From: Streptomyces sp. NBC_00690
Lineage (GTDB): Bacteria; Actinomycetota; Actinomycetes; Streptomycetales; Streptomycetaceae
DNA: 64,000 nt
Direction of reading: 5' to 3'
Assembly: GCF_036226685.1 (NCBI RefSeq)
Contig: NZ_CP109009.1
Span: forward strand, 1,364,001 to 1,428,000
Part shown: positions 16,926 to 23,106 of the stretch, piece after piece
Layout: every line of letters starts with the position of its first letter
Position numbering within the stretch: position 1 is the stretch's first letter
Translations under genes and position numbers: made by a program
The notes under the pieces: generated by a model
Database searches by the model: none
The model's input: only the letters and a program-made list of their open reading frames with translations
Told to the model about the DNA's origin: nothing

Positions 16926-17966
16926 ATGCAGTCATCCCCACCGTCCACCGAAGTCGTCGCCCATCTCGCGGCCGTCGGTACCGCGCTGCCGGGCGACCCC
17001 GTGGACAATGCGATGCTGGCGAAGACCCTCGGTGTGAACGAGGAGTGGATCGATGTATTCATCGGCACCCGCACCCGGCACTTCGCCCGCGATCTGATCA
17101 CCGGTGATGTGCGCTGGTCGCTCGCCGATCTCTGTGCCCAGGCGTCGGAACGGGCGCTCAGCGCGGCCCGGATCGCACCGGAGGAGATCGAGTTCGTGGT
17201 GATGGGCACCGCGACCCCGGACCACTTGATGCCCGCAACGGTCAATCAGGTCGCCGACCAGTTGGGGCTGGACCAACTGCCCACCTATCAGCTGCAGTCC
17301 GGGTGCGCGGGTGCCGTCCAGGCCCTGGAGCTGGGACGCACCTTGATCACCGGCGGTGGCTATGGCACCGGGCTGGTGATCGGCGGCGATGTGTGCAGCA
17401 AGCACCTGGAGCTGGACCGTGATCTCTCCGGCGCGGCTCCCAGTGATCTGGTGAACTACGTCCTGTTCGGGGACGGCGCGGGTGCCGCGGTCCTCACCGC
17501 CGAACCGCGCGGCGAGCGGCTCGCGCTGCGCCGGGTGCTGAACCGGTTCACCGGTTTGGGCCGGGAGCCCGGTCAGGTGATCGACTGGTTCGGACTCGCC
17601 GACCGGCACGAGGACCGACAGGCCGTGCGGGAGGACTACAAGGCGATCGAAGCCGCCGTCCCGGTGATGGCGGCGGAGATCCTGTGGGAACTGCTGGAGG
17701 AGCTGGACTGGACCACGGATCAGGTGGACTTCCTGTTGCCACCGCAGCTTTCGGGTCGGATGACCCGCCGCATCACCGAGCAGTTGGATCTGCCAGGCGC
17801 CGTCGAGGTGTCCTGTGTGGCGGAGACCGGGAACAACGGGAACGCCCTGCCCTTCCTCCAGTTGGAGGGACTCCTGCCGAAGATGACGGAGGGTCAGCGG
17901 GCGCTGGCGGTGGCCGTCGAATCCAGCAAGTGGATCAAGTCCGGCTTCGCACTGGAGAAGGTATGA
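16926..17966 (+). CDS. KASIII-like tetronate-forming enzyme (Agg1-like)
   Basis: A 346-residue thiolase-fold protein of KASIII length. The active-site Cys is residue 127 (QSGCAGAVQALELG) and an Asn-rich turn GNNGN lies at 302-306. The position of the usual His in the Pro-His-Gln motif reads PPQ (Pro273), so the canonical triad is incomplete. Stand-alone KASIII homologues next to FkbH, a small ACP and a 2-oxoacid-dehydrogenase-type acyltransferase are the signature of tetronate pathways, where they join glyceryl-ACP to the 3-oxoacyl thioester by C-C and C-O bond formation. GGAAGGA precedes the start. Assignment to ring formation rests on this context. Confidence 0.85.
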   Translation: MQSSPPSTEVVAHLAAVGTALPGDPVDNAMLAKTLGVNEEWIDVFIGTRTRHFARDLITGDVRWSLADLCAQASERALSAARIAPEEIEFVVMGTATPDHLMPATVNQVADQLGLDQLPTYQLQSGCAGAVQALELGRTLITGGGYGTGLVIGGDVCSKHLELDRDLSGAAPSDLVNYVLFGDGAGAAVLTAEPRGERLALRRVLNRFTGLGREPGQVIDWFGLADRHEDRQAVREDYKAIEAAVPVMAAEILWELLEELDWTTDQVDFLLPPQLSGRMTRRITEQLDLPGAVEVSCVAETGNNGNALPFLQLEGLLPKMTEGQRALAVAVESSKWIKSGFALEKV

Positions 17967-18043
17967 CCGGTCAGATCTCCCCCAGCCCTGTCCAACGCAT
18001 CCCGTCCGGACTGTGGGCGGACGTCGCTCTCCATCAGCCATGA
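17963..18043 (+). CDS. possible 26-residue coupled peptide
   Basis: An ATG overlapping the KASIII stop codon (ATGA) opens a 26-codon frame ending at TGA 18041-18043. The peptide (MTGQISPSPVQRIPSGLWAD...) has no recognisable motif. The coupling arrangement is that of real genes in this operon, but the frame could equally be a chance extension in the 238-bp gap before the next ACP. Confidence 0.2.
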   Translation: MTGQISPSPVQRIPSGLWADVALHQP

Positions 18044-18204
18044 CCTAGCTCGTTCCTGATGGGTTCCGCCTGGCCCGCCCCCTTCGGGCGGACGACGCCC
18101 TTCATCAGACACCACCGGCGCGGGGCCGCCGCACCGCATGGGCGCGGTGCGGCGCCCCGCCCGTCGTCACCATTCCGCTCCGCGCCCGGGAGGGCCGTTT
18201 TCGC

Positions 18205-18432
18205 ATGCAGACCATCGACGACTTCGTCCGTCTCGTCCGAGACGAACTGGGTATGCCGCTAGAAGACCACGAGGTCCACGCCGATCTCGACCAACTACCC
18301 GAGTGGGACTCGCTCTACCTGCTGAAACTGGTCACCGTACTGGAGCAGACCACGGGCAGGCCGCTGCCGGTCGGCAGGCTGCTGGAGGCCCGTAGCCTCC
18401 AGGAGATCTACCGACTGGCGGTCCAGACGTGA
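18205..18432 (+). CDS. stand-alone ACP for the glyceryl unit (Agg3-like)
   Basis: A compact 75-residue carrier protein without linker tails. The phosphopantetheine Ser36 is in PEWDSLYLLKL; the Glu-Trp-Asp-Ser form, rather than Gly-Leu-Asp-Ser, is common in discrete ACPs that carry glycerate or amino acids. Its stop overlaps the acyltransferase GTG by four bases. In tetronate clusters the discrete ACP next to the 2-oxoacid-dehydrogenase-type acyltransferase receives the glyceryl group made by the FkbH enzyme. Confidence 0.9.
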   Translation: MQTIDDFVRLVRDELGMPLEDHEVHADLDQLPEWDSLYLLKLVTVLEQTTGRPLPVGRLLEARSLQEIYRLAVQT

Positions 18433-19286
18433 GCGGTTTGCGACGCCCCAACGACCCGGCGCCGGCCACCCCCGTACGCATCCACTCCGAGCGTCGCCGA
18501 CTCCACACGCTGTACTTCCTGGAACACGCCGCCCGGCAGCGGCCCGTGCACCTGGACACGGACATCGACATGTCGCGGGTGGAGGCGCACCGGGCCGCGG
18601 CCAGGGCAGCCGGCCGGCGGTACTCGGTGGTCGGCTATCTGTTGTGGGCCGCCGGGCGGGTGTTGCAACGCCATCCCGAGGCCAACGCTGCCCTGGTGCC
18701 GAGCCGGTCGGGGTTGCGGGCGCCGCGGACGGTCCGCTTCTCCGGGGTGACCGCGAAGGTTGCGCTGGATCGTGTCGTCGACGGTGAGCGGACGGTGCTC
18801 TCCGCGCTGCTGCCCCGGCTGGAGTCGGCCGATCTGGACGCCATCCAGGAGCGGATCGACCGCTATCGACAGCCCGACACCGCACAGTTGCCGGAGTTCC
18901 GCGGGGTGCGGTTACTAGGCAGACTGCCCGTACCGCTCGGCCGGCTGGCCTTCGCCGCCGCGGTGCGCACGCCGGGCACGCTGGGCACCGTGTCGGTCAG
19001 TTCGTTGGGACATCGGCCCGTCGACGGGTTCCACTCCAGCGGTGGTACCGCCGTCACCCTGTGTGCGGGGCGGGTGATCGACCGTCCCGTCGTCCGGGAC
19101 GGACGCCTCGCGATCGCACCGGTGATGCGCCTCGGGCTGACCTTCGACCACCGGATCGTCGACGGCGCGGCAGCGGCGGACGTGCTCGGTGATCTCACAT
19201 CCACCTTGGAGGAGTTCGATGACGGCGCGGAGGAGGACTGTATCCAGCCCCTCGTTCGGGGAACCGGTCAAGATCTCCGGACGTGA
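18429..19286 (+). CDS. 2-oxoacid-dehydrogenase-type acyltransferase (Agg4-like)
   Basis: A 285-residue stand-alone catalytic domain of the E2 acyltransferase family, lacking lipoyl and subunit-binding domains. The catalytic motif is DHRIVDG with His241 and Asp245; LGTVSVSSLGH is the second conserved strand. In agglomerin biosynthesis the homologue Agg4 acetylates the hydroxymethyl group of the tetronate so that Agg5 can eliminate acetate. Codon 162 (18912-18914) is TTA, a rare codon read by the bldA tRNA in Streptomyces, which would make translation developmentally controlled. It is coupled to the ACP upstream and overlaps the PPTase downstream. Confidence 0.9.
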   Translation: MSGLRRPNDPAPATPVRIHSERRRLHTLYFLEHAARQRPVHLDTDIDMSRVEAHRAAARAAGRRYSVVGYLLWAAGRVLQRHPEANAALVPSRSGLRAPRTVRFSGVTAKVALDRVVDGERTVLSALLPRLESADLDAIQERIDRYRQPDTAQLPEFRGVRLLGRLPVPLGRLAFAAAVRTPGTLGTVSVSSLGHRPVDGFHSSGGTAVTLCAGRVIDRPVVRDGRLAIAPVMRLGLTFDHRIVDGAAAADVLGDLTSTLEEFDDGAEEDCIQPLVRGTGQDLRT

Positions 19287-20169
19287 CGGGGCCTGGGACC
19301 GGGTCCGCGCCGATCTGGAAGAGCACTCGGTCGCGGTCCTGCACGCCCGGCTCGCCGACTGGCGGCCGGACCAAGCGGGCGGACCGCGGCTGCGGGCGTT
19401 GCTCGGCCGGGACTGGGAACGCTATCTGGAGATGTCGCATCCGGCGGTCCGGGTTCGCTTCGCGGCGTCCCGGGTGCTGTTGAAGTTCGCCGCTGCGGTC
19501 GCCCTCCGGGTGCCCCCACAGGTGATCGAGCTCGCTTACGGCCCCACCGGACGGCCCTATCTGCGCGGTTGTGACGCCGTGGACATCAGCCTCAGCCATA
19601 CGGAGGACCTGCTGCTGATCGGTCTGACGACACGCGGTCTGATCGGGGTGGATGCCGAACGGGAGGATCGTCCGCTGTACACCCGTGGGTTGCACCGGCA
19701 TGTGTGCACCCCCCATGAGTTGGCGGACCTGGAGTTGCTACCACCACAACAGCGGGAGCGGGCGCTCGTACGCCTCTGGACGCTCAAGGAGGCGTACAGC
19801 AAGGCCATCGGTCAGGGGATGCGGTTCCGTTTCACCGATTTCGGCTTTGGGCCTGATGGACAGCCAGCGCGGGTGCTGGCCCCCGACGGCGCTCCGGGCA
19901 CCGGCGTCGAATGGGAGTTCCAGACCTATACGGTCGACGGGGGCTATGCCGTCAGTGTGGCCGTCAGCGATTCCGGTTTCGGTGATACGGAGGACACTGC
20001 TGCGCGCACCATGCTCGATCCACGGGTGGTGGCAGCCGTGACGGAAGCCTTGGGCGACGACGAGGCTGACGACTACAACACGGACGGCAACACCGTCCAC
20101 GCCACGTATCCCCACGCGGGAATCGACGGCACCGGCACCCGGCCACAGGCGGCGACAGCGTACTGGTGA
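19219..20169 (+). CDS. 4'-phosphopantetheinyl transferase (Sfp type)
   Basis: A 316-residue Sfp-type transferase. SHTEDLLLIGL and GVDAE (Asp145, Glu147) form the CoA/Mg2+ site, and WTLKEAYSKA (Trp187, Lys190, Glu191) is the C-terminal signature. It would activate the four carrier-protein domains in the window. Start ATG 19219 is chosen because GGAGGAG lies four bases upstream; it lies 68 bp inside the acyltransferase gene. The last 50 residues are a non-conserved acidic tail. A strong palindromic terminator follows, ending this operon. Confidence 0.92.
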   Translation: MTARRRTVSSPSFGEPVKISGRDGAWDRVRADLEEHSVAVLHARLADWRPDQAGGPRLRALLGRDWERYLEMSHPAVRVRFAASRVLLKFAAAVALRVPPQVIELAYGPTGRPYLRGCDAVDISLSHTEDLLLIGLTTRGLIGVDAEREDRPLYTRGLHRHVCTPHELADLELLPPQQRERALVRLWTLKEAYSKAIGQGMRFRFTDFGFGPDGQPARVLAPDGAPGTGVEWEFQTYTVDGGYAVSVAVSDSGFGDTEDTAARTMLDPRVVAAVTEALGDDEADDYNTDGNTVHATYPHAGIDGTGTRPQAATAYW

Positions 20170-20205
20170 GGCCGCAGCACCATGTCCGAAGTGCAGCTTC
20201 CGGCG

Positions 20206-20245
20206 GGCGCCGTGGTTGCGGGGAGCTCCCCGCAACCACGGCGCC
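20206..20245. terminator. 40-bp perfect palindrome terminator
   Basis: A perfect 40-bp palindrome centred on GAGCTC (arm starting GGCGCCGTGGTTGCGGGG), 36 bp after the PPTase stop. It closes the FAAL-to-PPTase operon and separates it from the hydrolase genes. Confidence 0.75.
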
Positions 20246-20452
20246 TTCGTGTGTCCGAGCGACAAGCGTGGCTTAAGGGGCGAGCCGCAATCTGGTCATC
20301 GGGCGGGCGCTCCGCCGAAGGCTCCACACCCCCCACCTCGGCATGGCGCCCGCCCCGATCCGTAGCGCTGCGCATCTGATCGACCAGGACGGCGCTCCGG
20401 TGCCGCGCTCGTCGGCCACCGGCCCTGGTCACCGGGGAGACGGAGGACACCC

Positions 20453-21610
20453 ATGAACCACCTCGAAGAACTCAAGGAGTTCGCCCGGCTCCATGCGCGG
20501 GGCCAGGGCATGACCGAACGCCAGGTGGCGGCGGTCCTCCCCTGGATCACCACGGACGAGCCGGGGCACCCGGGGTCCTGGGCGCGGGTGTGGAGCGCCG
20601 AGGCCGATCGACTGGCCTTCGCCGGCCGACCGATCGACGCCTGCCGCCGCTATGCGCTCGCCCGCTTCCCCCATCACGGCGACGACGACCGTCTCAGGGC
20701 GCAGCACAACTGTGTGCGCACCTTCGACGACTGGCGCAGGCGCCGGGGCGTGGACCGTCTGGTGCTGGACCATCCGGGCGGCACGGTCGCCGCCTGGACG
20801 GCTGGACTGGACGGTGGGCGTCAGCGCCCGCTGGTGGTGATCATGGGTGGCATCGTGAGCGTCAAGGAGCAGTGGGCGCCGCTGCTGCCCAAGCTCGCTC
20901 GGCTCGGGTACGCGGCCATCGCGACCGAGATGCCGGGAGTCGGCGAGAACACACTGCGCTACCGTGCCGATTCCTGGGAGCTGCTGCCCTACCTCCTCGA
21001 CCACCTAAGCGATCGGGCCCGGGTCACGCAGACTTCGGTGTTGGGATTGAGCTTCAGCGGCCATCTCGCCCTGCGGGCCGCAGCCGATGACTCCCGCATC
21101 CGCAGCATCCACACGGTGGGCGCCCCGGTGTCGGAGTTCTTTAGCGACCCGTTGTGGTGGCCCCGCGTTCCCGGTATCACCCGGGAGACCCTGCGCAGGC
21201 TCACGGGTGTCGCCGATCAGAGCGAACTGCGCTCCGTACTGGCGGACTTCGCCCTCGACGAGACGACCTTGGAGTCGGTCCGCGTTCCGGTGAACTACGT
21301 CGTCAGTAAGCGCGACGAGATCATCCCGGCCGGGGAGCACCAGCTGCTGGCCAGGACCCTGCCGCGGGTGCGGTTCAAGGAGTTCGACGACGTGCACGGC
21401 TCACCGGCGCACCAAGGTGCGTTGCGCTCCTGGCTGGTCGCCTCGCTGGTGCGCTCGCGCATCGCGGAGTCCTCGGGGCGCGCCGGTCGGTACGGAAGGG
21501 CCGCGGCACGGGTGACGGTGCCCCACGGCACGGCTTCGCCCGCCCCGGGTGCTCAGCTCCCCGCGACGCGTTCGGACGGTCGTCGCCCCTCCGCGACCCC
21601 CGGCAGCTGA
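20453..21610 (+). CDS. alpha/beta hydrolase, Agg5-like eliminating enzyme
   Basis: A 385-residue alpha/beta hydrolase of the FrsA/DUF1100-like type with a long helical N-terminus (1-125). The nucleophile elbow is LGLSFSG with Ser200 (Ser replaces the second Gly of GxSxG); Asp288 (SKRDE) and His315 (DDVHGS) complete the triad. In tetronate clusters this family (Agg5) removes acetate from the acetylated hydroxymethyl tetronate to form the exocyclic methylene. Here it is split from the core operon by a terminator and 283 bp, so it has its own promoter. GGAG precedes the ATG. The last 60 residues are Pro/Ala/Arg-rich and unconserved. Confidence 0.82.
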   Translation: MNHLEELKEFARLHARGQGMTERQVAAVLPWITTDEPGHPGSWARVWSAEADRLAFAGRPIDACRRYALARFPHHGDDDRLRAQHNCVRTFDDWRRRRGVDRLVLDHPGGTVAAWTAGLDGGRQRPLVVIMGGIVSVKEQWAPLLPKLARLGYAAIATEMPGVGENTLRYRADSWELLPYLLDHLSDRARVTQTSVLGLSFSGHLALRAAADDSRIRSIHTVGAPVSEFFSDPLWWPRVPGITRETLRRLTGVADQSELRSVLADFALDETTLESVRVPVNYVVSKRDEIIPAGEHQLLARTLPRVRFKEFDDVHGSPAHQGALRSWLVASLVRSRIAESSGRAGRYGRAAARVTVPHGTASPAPGAQLPATRSDGRRPSATPGS

Positions 21611-21735
21611 CGCCCTCCAGCCGCGTCAACCGTTCAGCGCCGCCGTACGTCTGTCCGTACCTCACGCCAGTCGAACGATCCGCCCGGCAGCGCCCGCTTC
21701 CGGGCCCCGTGAACGCCGACCGAGAGGCGGTTGCC

Positions 21736-22005
21736 ATGCCCTCTGCGACCACACTGTCCCCCGCGCCACCGCGGGCCGTCTTCCACGGCACCGTCCAGCC
21801 GTGGCGCTCCTTGACGTCACTCGGGATAGACCCCCTGCCCCTGGACACCCGGTCGGTGTCAACGCTCGACGAGGGGCAGCCGATCGCCGTCGACGATGCC
21901 TCCGGCGCCTCGGACCACAGCGGGCCGCACACCCCGCTGGTCTCGTTCCCCTCGTCCGACTTCCTGTCCGCCCTGACGGGACGTCCAGGTCCGAAAGAGG
22001 CATGA
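21736..22005 (+). CDS. small hypothetical protein between hydrolase genes
   Basis: An 89-residue protein starting at ATG 21736 behind GAGAGGCGG; its stop is three bases before the next gene's GTG, which suggests coupling. The sequence is rich in Ser, Thr, Pro and Asp, has no Cys, no membrane segment and no recognisable domain. An internal RAVFHGTVQPWRSLTSLGID block is its only hydrophobic part. Function unknown. It is not a convincing RiPP precursor because the modifying enzymes of the window are 20 kb away and it lacks Cys. Confidence 0.55.
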   Translation: MPSATTLSPAPPRAVFHGTVQPWRSLTSLGIDPLPLDTRSVSTLDEGQPIAVDDASGASDHSGPHTPLVSFPSSDFLSALTGRPGPKEA

Positions 22006-22008
22006 TCC

Positions 22009-23007
22009 GTGGCCAGAGCCCAGCTCGGCGATCGCCCGGAACCTGATCGTCCGCGGACCGGGGGCGGTGGGGTGCGGCTCCGCTCCCGGCTGCTGCACGG
22101 ACACCGCCACGCCTACCGGATGGCCGGCAAGGGGCCGGCCGTCGTGCTGATCCACGGCATCGGGGACTCGTCGGCCACCTGGGCGGAGATCGTCCCTGGG
22201 CTCGCCCGCCGCTATCGGGTGGTCGCACCGGATCTGCTGGGACACGGGGCGTCGGACAAGCCCCGCGGAGACTACTCACCGGGTGCGTACGCCAACGGGC
22301 TGCGGGATCTACTGAGCGCCCTGGGCATCGACAGGGCCACCCTGGTGGGGCACTCGCTCGGTGGGGCGGTGGCCGCGCAGTTCGCGTACCAGTTCCCCGA
22401 GCGCACCGAACGGCTGGTCCTGGTGGGCAGCGGTGGCATCGGACGACATGTGACGCCGCTGCTGCGTGCGGCCAGCCTGCCAGGTGCCGGACTGCTGTTG
22501 GCCGCTCTGCAACTGCCCACCGTACGCTGGCAACTCGGGCTGACCGTCCGTGTCCTCCAGTCGCTCCACAGCGGGTTGGGGCTCGATGCGCCGGAGTTGC
22601 TCCGGGCCGTGGACGCACTGCCCGACGCCACGTCACGCAGTGCGTTCGTGCGCACCCTGCGGGCAGTGGTGGACTGGCGCGGCCAGGTCGGGACGCTGCT
22701 GGATCGCAGCTATCTGACGCAGGGCATGCCCACCATGCTGATCTGGGGCGGGCGCGACATGGTAGTGCCGGCCATGCACGCGGGGCTGGGACATGTGGCG
22801 ATGCCGGGCAGCAGGCTGGAGATCTTCCCCGAGGCGGGACACTTTCCGTTCCGTGCGGACCCCGAACGGTTCCTCGCGGTGGTGCACGACTTCATCCGTG
22901 GGTCGCAGCCGGCGCAGTTCAGCGCCGAGGAGTGGCGGCAACTGCTGCGCACCCGCCGCCCGCAGGCCCGCACCGCCGGGCCCGCTGCCCCACGCGCGGC
23001 GGGGTAG
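22009..23007 (+). CDS. alpha/beta hydrolase 2
   Basis: A 332-residue classical alpha/beta hydrolase: oxyanion HGIG, nucleophile Ser116 in VGHSLGGAVA, Asp250 (GGRDMV) and His278 (AGHFPF). The fold is that of esterases, haloperoxidase-like and meta-cleavage hydrolases. It is coupled to the small protein upstream and probably shares a transcript with the Agg5-like enzyme. It could be an editing or release enzyme, or hydrolyse a precursor; substrate unknown. The C-terminus is involved in a terminator hairpin spanning its stop codon. Confidence 0.85.
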   Translation: MARAQLGDRPEPDRPRTGGGGVRLRSRLLHGHRHAYRMAGKGPAVVLIHGIGDSSATWAEIVPGLARRYRVVAPDLLGHGASDKPRGDYSPGAYANGLRDLLSALGIDRATLVGHSLGGAVAAQFAYQFPERTERLVLVGSGGIGRHVTPLLRAASLPGAGLLLAALQLPTVRWQLGLTVRVLQSLHSGLGLDAPELLRAVDALPDATSRSAFVRTLRAVVDWRGQVGTLLDRSYLTQGMPTMLIWGGRDMVVPAMHAGLGHVAMPGSRLEIFPEAGHFPFRADPERFLAVVHDFIRGSQPAQFSAEEWRQLLRTRRPQARTAGPAAPRAAG

Positions 23008-23033
23008 TACGGCCCACGCTCCGCCGCGCGTGG
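22990..23033. terminator. bidirectional hairpin spanning the hydrolase stop codon
   Basis: Arms 22990-23002 and 23021-23033 (CCACGCGCGGCGG / CCGCCGCGCGTGG) are perfectly complementary. The hairpin lies between the convergent hydrolase and SARP genes. Confidence 0.65.
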
Positions 23034-23106
23034 TGGGGTGCGCCGCCGTGGCGGGTACCGGATGTACTGCCCGGCACCCACCACGACTCCCTTGGTGATC
23101 CACCCG

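Noticed and set aside
21736..22005. The small protein as a second RiPP precursor
   Set aside because: No Cys, no leader-like helix, and the only RiPP enzymes are 20 kb away next to a better candidate.
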